The translations under genes were made by a program, and so were the position numbers. From Acanthococcus lagerstroemiae (Eukaryota; Arthropoda; Insecta; Hemiptera; Eriococcidae), in assembly GCA_031841125.1 (NCBI GenBank), contig CM063113.1:28293312-28357311 (forward strand): 64,000 bases of DNA, in the 5' to 3' direction. Below are positions 11,050 through 23,008 of this stretch, in pieces. Under the pieces are notes generated by a model. It was given only the letters and a program-made list of their open reading frames with translations. It was not told the DNA's origin and searched no databases. Numbering within the stretch: position 1 is the first letter of the stretch; every line of letters begins with the position of its first letter.

Positions 11050-14000
11050 ATGGAGCGTAGACCGTACATAAATCCATTTCGTAGACCATGGTTAGAAAAC
11101 AACGGAGCTGCTGCCCCGGCTAGTGGAAATCTTGGACTGAAAGGAATCATAGCAGGTATGTCAAATTACCGATACTGTTCGGCTTGCCTTTTACTCCGGT
11201 TCTTTGCTCGCGTTTGTATTCTAGTATTTCAGGTAGTGTGTCTATAGTACTTATGTCCGTCAATATGGATCCCTTTGATAATGCATGCGAACGATACTCA
11301 GTGATCATTGCTACCCAACAATTTTAGTCAGCTTTTGAAACGTGAAATACGCCTGCGAATTCGTACTTTCGAGAGTCGTCCGCTCAGTCTGCCTTAGTTT
11401 CAGTCCGATTGGCCATAAATTATTTAAGTCATCCACGTGTCGCGGACAACGACCCAATTTATATCGTACTCGATCAGTGCATACGCTAATGCATATAGCG
11501 CCTAACATTCCTACTCATGTAAGGTCAATGCATGTACTAATGTCTGAGTATCATTTATGAAGGTTATCTACATTTACTCGGTGAAGGTTACGTTTCGCTG
11601 TTTCAGTTTATCATGTATCTGAATTTTGCTGCCGGCTTTTCGTTTTTTACTTGTGAAAAGTATCAGCGGCAATACGTTACATCATTGCTCGTGAACAGAA
11701 TAAATTGGAAGCGTCTTGATACTACCCTGATACTGTTATGGCCAGGCATTCTCGTATTTCTTGAAAATTGAATGCGTATTTCGAATCTAGTTGAGTCTTC
11801 TATTTCCCCCTACCGACCCCTCCTTGTGTATGCATTATGCTCGAAATCTTGGTTATGGATGTGTAAGAAAATTGACCCCCGTTTCCGTACTGACTCTATT
11901 AAATTTGCTGATGATTACGTGTTTTGCAGGCGGTATCACCGGAGGCATCGAAATATGCATCACATATCCAACAGAATATGTGAAAACACAGTTACAACTC
12001 GATGAGAAGGCTGGAGCTGGAGGAACGAAACAGTATAACGGTATCGGGGACTGTATTAAAAAAACGATCAAAGGACATGGCTTTTTTGGACTGTACAGAG
12101 GTCTCAGCGTTTTACTCTATGGATCCATACCCAAATCGGCAGTTAGGTAACATTATTAATAAATTTACATTTTCTGGTATTTATATGCTGAACTACTCGA
12201 AGTGCGAACATTGAATGACCTGAAATCAAAATGAGTTATCAGGGTGTCGATTATTGTACGAAAAAGCAATCGCCTCATGTTGGTTTTTCTTTTTCATAGA
12301 TTCGGATCGTTCGAAGCACTGAAAAAGCAAGCTGTTGATGAGAAAGGCAACTTGAGCCCGCAGATGAGGGTATTGTGTGGCCTCGGAGCCGGTGTTTGCG
12401 AAGCCATACTAGCAGTCACTCCTATGGAGACCGTGAAAGTCAAGTTTATCAATGATCAACGTTCTGCTAATCCAAAGTTTAAAGGTTTTTTCCACGGCGT
12501 AGGCTATATTATCAAAGAACAGGGTATGTTTAATATCTGCGTGTGACATGTTAAAAAGAAATTTTGTGATTTTCGTCAGCGGACTTCGGTTGTACAGTCT
12601 AGGAAAGGGGCTGTGGGGATGACCTTACCCAAAATGTCACTCTTAGTTCCCGTAATGATAGATGTTTAGTTTTTAATTGATTTAAAAAGGTTCGGGAAAA
12701 GTAGGTTGACCTTCTGAGGGGGGAGACAAACATTTTAGTCCTTACAAAGTCTGCCTGTGGCAGTTTTATTTCGAAGCAAATGAGAACTTATATAGAACCT
12801 GGTAGAGTAGAACTTTTCCTGACTTTTTAAGGTAACTTGCTAAGTATCAGATAGAAATCTGGTTGCATGGTCAATTTTAAAAGAAATTCATGACCTTCAG
12901 GAAGTTTAATTAGATTACGCAGACACTAGTGTGATTAAAATTCTCAGTGATATTCCACCGAAATTTTATTACGGGATGCTTAAAAAATCTACTTTTGATT
13001 GTCCCCTCATGCTACCCTTAGTCAAATAGAATACAACTTTCTATGTAGATTTGTTACCTGACTCTCGGCCTGCTTCTGAACTTCTTCCGCGTTAGTCTAA
13101 TCGCATCTCAGTGTCTCTCATTCATTTCTTACCCACGTTTACTGACGATTCTAATTTTTAAGGTTTCCGAGGGGTGTACCAAGGGTTAACGCCGACTATC
13201 ATGAAACAAGGCACTAATCAAGCCATGCGGTTCTACGTTATGGAAACCTTAAAAGACTGGTACCGGAAAGGAGATCCGACTGCTCCAGTTCCTAAGCCGA
13301 TCGTCGGTGCTTTTGGTGCTGTGGCCGGCGCCGTCTCTGTATTCGGTAATACTCCGTTAGATGTTGTAAAAACGAGAATGCAGGGCTTGGAGGCGGCCAA
13401 GTACAAGAATTCAGTCGACTGTATGTTGAAGATATGGAAAAACGAAGGACCTTCTGCGTAAGTGCTGTGCATAAGTAACGTATTAGAATGTTTTGCTTTT
13501 CAGTTTTAAGTTTTTGCAACATCCGGTAGACGTGGAATATCTTAGAGAACTTGCGAGAAATGCAACTTTCTTTATGCCAGTACAGTTTTTGAATGAAGTA
13601 TACTGTAGTGTTGAATGGTCCTCAAATGTTAGTATGTATTTTAAAATCTCCATTTTCATTTCAGAGCTGAAATCTTTTCCTAATTCCTCTAAGAGTTCTA
13701 TGCCTCACCCTTAAGTGTTTCAGTTTTCAAATTAGGGTACAGTAATTGTACTAAAGCGAAATTAGCTGCCTGCGAAACTTAAGATATAATGTTCTGTTTT
13801 TGTCGACTTCTTCAGAACGTTGAGGTGCTCCTGTTCTGAAATAGGTTCAAAATGAAAACAGAAAATCCATCGTAACTAGTAGACTTTCCCCATCAATTAG
13901 CCGTCCCTGTTTTTACTCAGAATGGCCCTGGCTTCAAAATTAAATTTAGTGATCTTGAAAACCCTCCATCTAGTCACCGGTGTATCTTTAGTTCTTTTGA

Positions 14001-17000
14001 AGTCCCAAGGCGTCCACTCTATCATATTTTTATGCCAGCTTTCCTTTCCTCTCACTAAATGACCCGCATACCTGAATTTATTTTCCTTAATTATATACCT
14101 GATGTCTTTTGTTTCTGTTCGCCTTCTTGTCTTTTGATTTTATATTGAGAATACTTCTCAACATGCTGTTCTGGGTTGTGTCGAGTTTATTGACGCTACC
14201 CTTTGTGAGTGACTTCTGGGACCCGTACGTTAGGGCGGGGGTGACGCAGCTTTCTAGAATCTTTATCTTTGTTCCTAGTCCCATTTTGCCTTCCATTATG
14301 GTTTTTTTGGGCGGGACGAAATATCAAGACTAGTGGGTACCTCATGGCACCGTATGGCCAAAAATCGTTCAACATGGAGGTGGATAACGGAGGCTTATGC
14401 CGTAAGTTGGGCGGACTAGTGGCGTCTTACCTACTGGTTGAAGCTGTAATAATTATCATACTAGTAGTAATAATAATAATAAATCTTGGAAACCCTTTAA
14501 CTGAGACACTGATGGAAATTATTGGCTTGATAGAAATTGCAAAAGTTTGATTACTGACGTATTTGCAACATTCGTCTAGTCAGGAGTAAATGTGCCCCGG
14601 TGTACCTGAGATCGGTATGAAAAAAATGCTCGCAGTGGAAAAATATTGCTAGTAGGAAGCCGTTTAATATTGACACCTATTTTCATCGCTATGGTCTCTG
14701 AACCGGTTTTGAAGTAATTATAGGAAGTATTTGTACATGGAAAATCAAGTCGAGAGTAGTTTTATTAAACAACTTTTCGACTCAATTAACATGAATCACA
14801 ACGCTCATAATATGAAGCGCTTTCGGAAGCACAAAAGTAGTATACCTAATTTGTTGTGGGGCACTTAATCGCTAAATGGAATGCTGAAAGGATTTTTTTA
14901 GTTTGGAGATTCCAAGCATTTCAAAATTGGAGAACTAGAAGAAAAAAGTTTTTATAAGCAACAATACCTATACTAAAGAGCGCGCTACAAATTCACCTGC
15001 GTGGCTGAAACTGAAAGGGTGATCATGGATTGTTTTTAATGGAAATACTGCTATCCTTAGGAGGGTAAAAAACGGTCGAAAATTATTTCACCCACTTGCA
15101 TTGACTATAATTGTATTGTTTAGTAACAATACAATAAACTATATGACGAGGGTTTTTTTTTTTTTTTTTTTTTAAATCTATTTATAATCGATTTGAAGAT
15201 GTTTAAAGTTTACTGTAATTTTATGAAAAATTGTACACGATCACCTTTTCAGCACGCAGGGCTACCAACTTTGGGAACTCCAAGTTTTAGTGCCTATAAG
15301 ACTTCTATTCAACCTAAGCTCTCAGAAAATTTTTTCGCGAGCTAAGAACCAAGATTTCTGTATTCCTGCCACCCTCCCTCTGGATAGAATTTCAACTAAC
15401 TGTTCAAGTTCTGTCAAAAACATGGAAAGAGAAAAGACGTTCTTTGACGATGTAAAAAAGATCAATGATTTTGTTACTTTTAATGAGTCGTAATGAATCT
15501 TGGGAGAGTTTTAATTTTCCTGGTAACTCTTAGAAGAGTCGTGACAAGTCTTGATCACTCTTAACAAAGTCAAATTATAGGGTTGTCTTAATGAGTCCCA
15601 ACATGGTCGTAATTAATCGAAATGAGTCTTAAAGAAATTTCAACCTGTAATAATGATTTTTGATTGACTCGTAACACAAACTGTGATGAGCCTTAATATT
15701 GTCTGAAATAGTCTTATGATGTCTGAAAGCCTTGAATATATCTGTGAAAGTCCTTGTGAGTGTTGGTGGAATCTTTATGAGTCTTAAAATATATTAATAT
15801 GGTCTAAAATTGTCTTCGGTAATCTTGACAGAGTCTTAGGTCTCAACAAATGTTAACGACTCATGGTGGAGTTCTAATAAGTTGTGAAAGTGTCCCAAGA
15901 TGTTTTAAAAAGTTTTACCGAGTCTTAATGAGTCTTAATACAGAGTAACTAATCTGAATGAGTCTGTAGGAGGTTTTCCCGTGTTTTAATGGCTCTCGAT
16001 TGATTTTTAACGAGTCCTAATAAACTTGAACGTATTATAAAATAGTCTTAATGTGTCTTAATGATTCTTCATGTCTCCATCATAATATTAATATGTACTA
16101 GAAGAGTCCCTGTGAGTCTTCAGACAGTTTTAAGGGATCCGAATATGTTTTATTGAATGGCAACATAATGTCAACAAGTCCTAATTAGTCTTAATATGGT
16201 CTGAATTATTGGATTTCAACAAATCTTCATGTCCCTTAGAAAAATCTTATCGAGTCTTGATGAATATGTGAAGAGTCTTCATGAGTTGCAACATAGTCTT
16301 AATGACTCTTAACGTGGTCTTACGGTAGATTATTGTGTTTGAATGGAGTCGTTACTTAACTCATAATGAGAATTAACAACGTCTGAAATGGTGTAATTGA
16401 TTTTGACAGAGTTTTTAAAGCTTTACCAAGGCCTCAGCAAGTGTTAATGACTCTTAGTAAAGTTCGAATGAATCGTGAAAGGGTCTTACTGTGTCTCAAC
16501 GAGTTCTAATGAGTGGAATAGTTTTTACGAAATATTATGGAGCTTGAACGGAGTCCTAAGGAATCTTAACCGTTTTAATATAATTCTGACGGGTTTTAAT
16601 CAGTCTTAGCTAGTCTTCTTAGACATTAAAAGCGTTCTGAGGAGTCTTGGCGCATTTTATCAAATCTTGGAAAGGTTTTTTTTTTTTCCTTTTTGGAAGT
16701 AGAAGCGTCTGAACTGAGTCTGAATATGTCTGATCCACTTGAAACGAGTCGGTGAGTCCATCTGATCGAGTCTCATCGGATTTTAATGGGTCTTGAACAG
16801 TCCGACTGAAATTCAAAGAATGTTCACAGAGTACTGGTAGGTCTTATCACAGTCTTAATCAAGTCTCATTCATTTTAACGACTCGATTTCTTATCACATT
16901 CTGTAAGCTCCTTTCCTATTTTCTTGTCCTTTGATTTTGTAATTCCTCTTATTGTTTGTCTTGTTAAGCATACTTGGCTTCTCTTGTCGGTGAGACGGTT

Positions 17001-18705
17001 GGGTCGCCCGGCGAGGAAGCAGGGGAATAAAGTTCTTTAGTCTGTAGAAAAAGAAGAAAAATAAATACGTACTATCTGGAAATCAAAAAATTGTTCTTGA
17101 AAACTTATGTTTGGAGTGTAGCCTTGTATGGATGTGAAACCTGGACCATAGGAAAACCAGAGAAGAGAAGGATCGAAGCTTTTGAGATGTAGTGCTATAG
17201 GCGGATACTTAGCATCAGATGGACGCCGGTGGTCGTCTTTCTGCCCCGACTCGAGCAGGTGATGCAACGTGGGTTCGCGACACACTCGGCTGCTTGATGT
17301 TCGGCCTCCCCGCATCGGTAGCAGACATTCTATTCTTCCGGGAGACGGTGCTGGTGCAGGTGAACTGTGTGTGCCCGTGATCGAGGCAACTGTAGCATTG
17401 AAGAGGTCTTCATTCGAGCCCCCTCAGTCTGCACACAGTTCATCCAATTCGCACCCTGCCGACATTCGCGAGTTTGAGGCTGGCTGCAATCGAGCACTGC
17501 ACTGAAGCAGGCCGTTCTTTTGCTTGCGCAGCGCTCCAACCACCACTTCTTCTGGGCGACAGCTCCCTGCTGCGGCTATCGCTGCCTGCACCTCCTCGAG
17601 AGAACTTGATTCTTCAATGCCCGGAACCATCGTCTCGGCTCGCTTCATGGGCCTCGAGATTTTGATTGAGTCGTTTAGATCCTTCCGGAGGTGTTCGGCC
17701 GGATGTCGGCTTTCCCGGTGCCTGCTATTTCTATTAGCAGGGCCCCGAGCTTCTCTCTTCCTCCCTCTCCCCCCTCTCCTCTTCTCTCTGTGATGTCGTT
17801 AGATCACTTTGGATTTTTGAGGAAGTTGTGGTGGGATCATCAGGGGATGGTAATGTAGAATGCTCCCTGGTTTCATCTGTGTCCTTTTTTTAATTTTTGT
17901 ATCCAGTAGTTTACTGAACTACACTGATGATTCATTCTACCTGGGGTGAACGGCTAACGGGCGGTAATATCCTCGGCTCCGACAATGCCTCTCATTCTAG
18001 GGCAAAAATGGAAACCAGAGGCGTTCAGGGGAATATTTAAAACACTAGCCGACTGTGCGGAATCGTTGTTCAAAAAAGCTGGAGATAATTCAGTCTGGAA
18101 AGGAATTATGCAGCGGTGTGGCACTTTTTTTTTCATGTCGAATTTTGTACAATTTCGTAGTTTTCATTTTGCTCGCGAAAAAGCCAATAATGGGTGGGAA
18201 GGAAAGGACGTACAGGAAGCTGAGGAAAAGTGACCGTAAAAGAGCGATCGTAGTTTGATCAAACATTTTCATGCCGGGGTGAATACCGCGAGCGTGACGC
18301 CAGCGGTCGCTTTCTCGAATGCAATTTGCTTTTTGAATATTTTTGATAGCCGAGTTCGCTCGTCGAACGCGACCCGAGACGAATATCATCGGCGAAAGTT
18401 TTCGCTTCGGTGTATTTTAGTTTTTGTATTCGTTATTATACTTTCTGGGCGACGCGCATCGATATTCCATAAAGTTCGAACTTCATTAAATGGAAAATTA
18501 AATCGTCTCGTAGTGTTTTCGACGAAATGAAAAATCCTGGAAGACTGGGATTTGCGTATTTGTGTAGGTTTTGATGTATTGTTTCGTGTGTTGCAGATTC
18601 TATAAAGGAACGGTGCCACGTTTGGGACGCGTTTGCTTGGATGTCGCGATCACGTTCATGATTTATGACTCGTTCATGGAGCTCTTCAATAAAGTTTGGC
18701 CGTAA
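11050..18705 (+). CDS. SLC25A1: Mitochondrial citrate (tricarboxylate) carrier, complete
   Basis: Five exons: 11050-11155, 11930-12146, 12300-12523, 13163-13457 and 18597-18705 (TAA), 951 nt and 316 residues, matching the family length of about 310-320. All introns are GT-AG and the phases join. An in-frame TGA at 11035 fixes the first ATG. The protein belongs to the SLC25 family, exchanging mitochondrial citrate for malate across the inner membrane and feeding cytosolic acetyl-CoA. The three repeat signatures are visible: PTEYVK (49-54), PMETVK (149-154) and PLDVVK (247-252). Citrate-carrier-specific stretches include [38 protein letters not shown] and [18 protein letters not shown]. The fly orthologue is scheggia. 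The last intron (13458-18596) is swollen with transposon debris. An AATAAA inside the final exon (AAT AAA, Asn-Lys) is coding, not a poly(A) signal. Confidence 0.97.
13840..14330 (-). mobile_element. LINE (RTE-like) 3'-end fragment in intron 4
   Basis: The minus strand reads the C-terminal region of a LINE ORF2: [16 protein letters not shown], then [14 protein letters not shown], then [18 protein letters not shown] and [10 protein letters not shown]. These correspond to the conserved post-RT segment of RTE-like elements, and the copy at 55-60 kb has the same order. There are stops and frame changes, so it is dead. Confidence 0.75.
15000..15310. mobile_element. Degraded third relative of the 7.3/10.1-kb element
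   Basis: GGTGATCATGG near 15019 and GATCACCTTTTCAG at 15239, followed by GCAGGGCTACCAACTTTGGG and AAGTTTTAGTGC, reproduce the inner and outer ends of the 7293-7835 element. The interior differs and includes a T-run at 15151-15173. Confidence 0.5.
15480..16880. repeat. Decayed tandem array of a ~10-12-bp GAGTCTTAA unit
   Basis: For about 1.4 kb the plus strand is filled with variants of tgAGTCTTAA (for example CGAGTCTTAATGAGTCTTAA at 15918), at irregular spacing. It begins after TAATGAGTCGTAATGAATC near 15481 and fades after GTCTTAATCAAGTCTCATT near 16869. No reading frame or transposon signature explains it. It lies wholly inside SLC25A1 intron 4. Confidence 0.8.
17070..17227 (+). mobile_element. 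LINE ORF2 C-terminal fragment
   Basis: Plus-strand translation gives [20 protein letters not shown], then KRRIEAFEM, a stop, then [11 protein letters not shown]. This is the conserved region after the RT of a non-LTR element. The stop (TAG) replaces the Trp expected before CYRR. The nucleotides are almost the same as the minus strand of 63660-63800, so both come from one subfamily. It ends abruptly against an oppositely oriented R1-type fragment. Confidence 0.8.
17228..17800 (-). mobile_element. R1-clade LINE ORF1 (gag-like) fragment with zinc knuckles
   Basis: On the minus strand, in order: [49 protein letters not shown], then a [15 protein letters not shown] segment. CCHC knuckles follow: [14 protein letters not shown], then [14 protein letters not shown], and a CITC remnant. 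This is the layout of ORF1 of R1/TRAS-type elements, a nucleic-acid-binding protein. At least two frame changes separate the blocks. The stretch is visibly more GC-rich than its surroundings, suggesting a younger insertion. Confidence 0.75.
17801..18596. other. Remainder of SLC25A1 intron 4
   Basis: Several short frames exist on both strands, but none has recognisable motifs. The sequence ends in a normal acceptor TGTTGCAG before the last exon. Confidence 0.5.
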
Positions 18706-19068
18706 CAAATTCGTCCCGAACGAATGAATAGCCGACCTCCTATTTTACATTCCAATTTTAACGAGCCATTCCCCAGTTTAATACTGTGTAGACGTTTTAG
18801 TTAGAGCGTATTTTAATTTTAATCTCGGCCTTTTGTGGTCGTGGGCGGGGGGTGAAAAATATTACTGACTTTGCGGGTTGCGGCGTGGCGAGACGACTGG
18901 TATGGTGTACCGCGGGCGTATAAATTGTAAGGTTGTTACACTCTCGCTGTACCGTGTGCTTTTCATACGATTTGCTCCTTCAAGTTTTCTAGATAGGCAA
19001 TATCTAAAACAACCTATTAATGTTCTCATCGAGAGCGGTCACCTGCTGAGTCACTTCTAGTTATGTCT
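18706..19068. other. 3' flank of SLC25A1
   Basis: Presumed 3' UTR and downstream sequence. No AATAAA stands shortly after the stop. Nothing else is recognised. Confidence 0.4.
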
Positions 19069-19461
19069 ATATGTGAGGCGTTCTATGAAAAGGTACCGTA
19101 TGTCGGAAAAGTGAATTTTGCTCTACGGCATAAAACCGGGGTTTCAAGTTGGAAATTCCGTTTTTCGGATTTGAATGGAAACTGCTTCTAGACTGACTTG
19201 GCAATAATGTTCAGTAGAAAGTATTCGTTTTCGATGTAGTATTTCAAGTGTACAAATGAACTACGATGTACGGGCTGGTGTTCGAGAAAAGGTATCATAA
19301 GTCGCATCGATTTCGTTTACGTTGATGCGCGTGTTATCACTGCAGGTGCTCATAATAAGTATCGTGTTACGTACATTTGTGCTTTTTTAGATTCGACCAA
19401 AAAATCAAAAACAAGTTCTTCGATATACCTATGGTACCTTTCCATGAAGCGCCTCACATAT
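19069..19461. mobile_element. MITE with ATATGTGAGGCG inverted ends
   Basis: ATATGTGAGGCGTTCTATGA followed by AAAGGTACCGTA at the left faces TACCTATGGTACCTTTCC and CGCCTCACATAT at the right. That is about 33 bp of imperfect terminal inverted repeat, 393 bp overall, with no coding content. The target duplication is unclear. Confidence 0.65.
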
Positions 19462-21587
19462 GTTCAAATTCAGGTGCGAAAATAAGCGAAAACTATTATT
19501 AAAATGCAGGTTATTCTTTCAGTGACCTCGGTAGGCATTATGCTCGTATAACAATTCTAATGCTGGGGGGGGGGGATATTAGAAATATGTGATGAAGTTT
19601 TCGCAATCTAGGGAAAGGCGAAAACTATTTTATGTTTTCAATTTTCTTAGAAGTGTTGATGCTCATCCAGAGCTATCGTCCGGAAGAGTATTTTCTGCTT
19701 ACACTGAAACATTTGTATACTTACAAAAAGCTAGGGTAGTAGTGTTACGTTCAATTTTACTACTAAAGGTGGTTTTGGCGACATTAGCATGGGGATTGCT
19801 GGCATGATGTGCTCATAAGTGAGCACTCAAGTCCGGCCTTGTTGGACTCACAGGCTCCTTTCAATGTTTATTATTCTTGCGATTATATTATGTTCGCAGT
19901 ACGTGAATTGTGGACATCTTGTCGAATATTTACTTCACAAACAAGCCGACTTGAAATCAAAAATTGGAGATAGGGAAGGAGGCTGGTGAAGAGGACCTTC
20001 ATTAAGTTTACATTTTTCACTTTTTCATGTTCTTGATTAGAAATTCTGTTCTCCATCCCGCTGGTCTTCAGTGAGGCTGTCAGCTTGGGTCCAAAAGTTG
20101 ACGGATTTCCTCCGAAATTATTACGAGGAGTAAAAATAAATCCTGTCTAGTGCACCATTACGGTAATGTATTTGCAAGCCCGAGCTATGAGACTGAAAAG
20201 CATTTTCCAGAAGCTTCGCCTCGTAGTACATTTCCTTACGTCGTATTTATCGTGCGTTGTTCGAAAACAGTCACACCTACATTCCATACAGTTTACATTC
20301 GTATTTTAAGTGTTTTTACTGTGTAGAATAACTCCAACACGTACTCTCTTTTATTTCTTCTTTTCACCCCCTCCCCTCTGTTAAATCGTATTCACGTGCT
20401 AGAATTACATTCGTGGCTGTATCAGTTTTGCATAGCGGTTCCCCGCGTGTTATTAAATTAGCGTGGGTATTAGTTAAATTATTCTATCGTTTCCCGAGCC
20501 AAATATTTACCATTATTTGAATAACTCAGGTTAAGGGTATCCGGGGATAAGAAGAAATACTTACTGTTTACACCTTTTGTCTACCGCCACCTCGAGTGTT
20601 TAGACGTGTATGTTCGCCAGAAAAAGAAAATGGAAACCGATCGGTGCCGGGTGCCGGTGCCGCAGGATGACTGTCTACGCGTATCGCCGTATTTTTTAAA
20701 ATATACCCACGCGGGACGCGTGTTTTTGTTAAGACCCTGATGTGGGGTGCATTGTAGAAGTGGCGAGGACACTTACCTCGTTAACGAATTTGAATTTCAT
20801 GGTGCAAAGAACGCTGGCTGATCTTCGGTTTTTATAGAATAGACGTGGAATTTTTCATTTTCTAAATAACGCTCTGAAAACAAAAAGGAACATTTCGTGT
20901 ACCTCTGTAATTGGTGTGGGTATGATTCTATATCTACATCGACTTCGATTTTTTACTTCGAAGGTACCAAATTCCAAATTTACCACTTCACTCTTATTAT
21001 TATTATTTTTTGCGGGGGGGGGGGGGGGAGGTCAGAGATGGCCAAAATGTGTTTTGACACCCATGGCTTCAACTGTTCTAACTTAAAAAAAAAAAAAACC
21101 CAAAAAAACTGATAGATACCGTCCTGATCATTAGTCGGTGTACAAATGAGCCTTTTGAATGTGTATGGAGTATTTAATTATGTGAATTTCAAGTTATGAT
21201 ATGATAAATTTAGATATTTTGTTCGAAAATTCTCAATCTTTGTGCCTTTGGAAAAATCTGAAAAAATTGCCATGTGCACTTCATACTCTACTAATTCATT
21301 ATGGGCGAACTCCGTGTTATCATTTTTTGTTATTTACTTGTATGTAAAATCTTGAATATTTTTTAATTGTCATTGTTACCAGAATGTTTATATTATTATA
21401 CCTAATTGAATATAGTAATCAGGGTGTAATCACTATTAGTTGCTTTAAACTAGGATCTGTGAAAGAGTTCCAATGACCCTAGAGCTTAAATTCTATTTAA
21501 ACACCTTTTTAAACTTGAGTCTAGTATCATAGACATTTTCAATTGTAAAAACTTTACAACTTGTAGGTATTAAGGACATCTTGTATC
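19462..21587. other. Intergenic, mostly unassigned
   Basis: Contains G-runs at 19565-19574 and 21012-21028 and an A-run near 21086. Apart from the speculative minus-strand first exon at 20777-20800, I see no gene. Confidence 0.4.
20777..20836 (-). promoter_or_regulatory. Speculative minus-strand core promoter and first coding exon
   Basis: Reading the minus strand, a TATAAAAA box (20836-20829) is followed 36 nt from its start by ATG (20800) and eight codons, MKFKFVNE. A consensus donor GTAAGT follows (20776-20771). Short first exons of this form occur in many insect genes. No second exon was recognised downstream on the minus strand, so this may be chance. Confidence 0.2.
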
Positions 21588-23008
21588 CGAGGACCCTAGT
21601 ATAGGAACGGTTTTGAATCGTGCAATAACCGTGCAACGCCTGCGCAGTATGTTTTCACTCAGTGAATATGATGCGCAATAATATACTGCGCAGGTGTCCT
21701 ATGATTGTTTGTAATTAATTTCGTAGATATGTGTGTATGTATAAAGAAATTCTTCATCTAAGGGCTCCCGCACACAGGCGTTATTTAGCTGTATGATAAC
21801 CACCGGTCTCCTGCGCAGTACATTATGACGCAGCTGAATACTGGTTGCATGCAGCAGCTTTTAAATGAAACATTTTCTTATATATACGCATCTTTATGCG
21901 ATATTAACTGTAACTGTGCGACATCTGTACAGCGCGTTATCCTGGAACATAGCCACTGTGTGAAATCGTAATGCGCAAGTAAGTGTCCTGTGGTTAGAAG
22001 TACCTGTGTGTTACAGCATTTAGTTGAACATTTTTTGTATGTACAGACACTCTATTTGTATAATAATATGTATATTTTTACCAATTAAAATAACAAAATT
22101 TGACTCAAGTTTGCAAGGTGTTCAAATGAACTGTAAGATCTTCGGTTATATAGCCCTTTTCCTAGTCTTAGTTTCAGGTGAATAACAATGGTCACACATA
22201 ACAGGGCAGCATTACAGAACGATAACATAACGCAATTGATTTGAAAATTCCATTGCCAAATGTATCAGTACCATCGCATGAAGGATTTACATTCTTATTA
22301 TTTTTAATTAAGTCTGTGGGGTGTAGATGAGGGCTGTATTATAAAATAAAAATGTAATGTAAATAACTAAAAAGAAAAAAAGTTTTACCATCTTGTCAAA
22401 ATTTTATCATACATTGAGAGTTAAGAACAATCAGACATTGTAGCATACCATGACTGTGTCTCACGTTTTGTTCACATACCATGATCAGCCTTATCCTTGG
22501 ATTACTATACACATTTAACTAAGTATCATTTTACGGACATCAATATGAATGTGACAGTTTTTAAAATATTCAAGATTTTATTGTACTCAAATAGCACAGG
22601 AAGTATGCAAATCTGTGCAGGTAACATGTGGTTATTGCCCAGCTGAATATCACCCATGTGCAGGAACCCTTAGTTAAAAGGTTTTCTTGTTTGTACACAT
22701 ACATGATATTCCCTGTGCAATAATCGTTCGGCATTTGAGCAGTACAATATTATGCAACATATTCACCTACTGAAACTGTACTGCGCAATAACTGTGCAAC
22801 ACCTGCGCAGTATATTCTGTGCAATAATAGTTCGGCACTTGTAGTACAATATTGTGCAACATATTCACTGAATGAAACCGTACTGCGCAATAACTGTGCA
22901 ACACCTGCACAGTACATTATTGCGCAACACGTGCAGTGCGTGAAAACATACTGCGCAGGCGTTGCACGGTTATTGTACGGCTGAAAACCACTCATGCTAG
23001 AGTCCTCG
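21588..23008. mobile_element. 1.4-kb inverted-repeat element rich in CTGCGCAGTA words
   Basis: The left arm, from CGAGGACCCTAG through AATAACCGTGCAACGCCTGC and GCAGTATGTTTTCAC, is matched in inverse orientation at the right edge (about 22925-23008). The two are nearly identical over about 45 bp in the middle. Inside, sub-repeats with TACTGCGCAATAACTGTGCA occur twice (22781, 22879), plus related degenerate blocks at 21770-21880 and 22620-22700. A 131-codon minus-strand frame only translates these repeats. Probably a non-autonomous DNA element or a nest of them. Confidence 0.65.

Noticed and set aside
15480..16880. Possible CRISPR-like or telomere-like repeat array
   Set aside because: Units are short, diverged and irregular with no constant spacers; the eukaryotic gene context excludes CRISPR and no telomere unit is matched.
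17424..17648. 74-codon minus-strand frame as a stand-alone gene
   Set aside because: It is the N-terminal part of the R1-type ORF1 remnant followed by frame-shifted zinc knuckles.
18688..18693. AATAAA near the end of SLC25A1
   Set aside because: It lies within the coding sequence (Asn-Lys codons) before the stop, so it is not a poly(A) signal.
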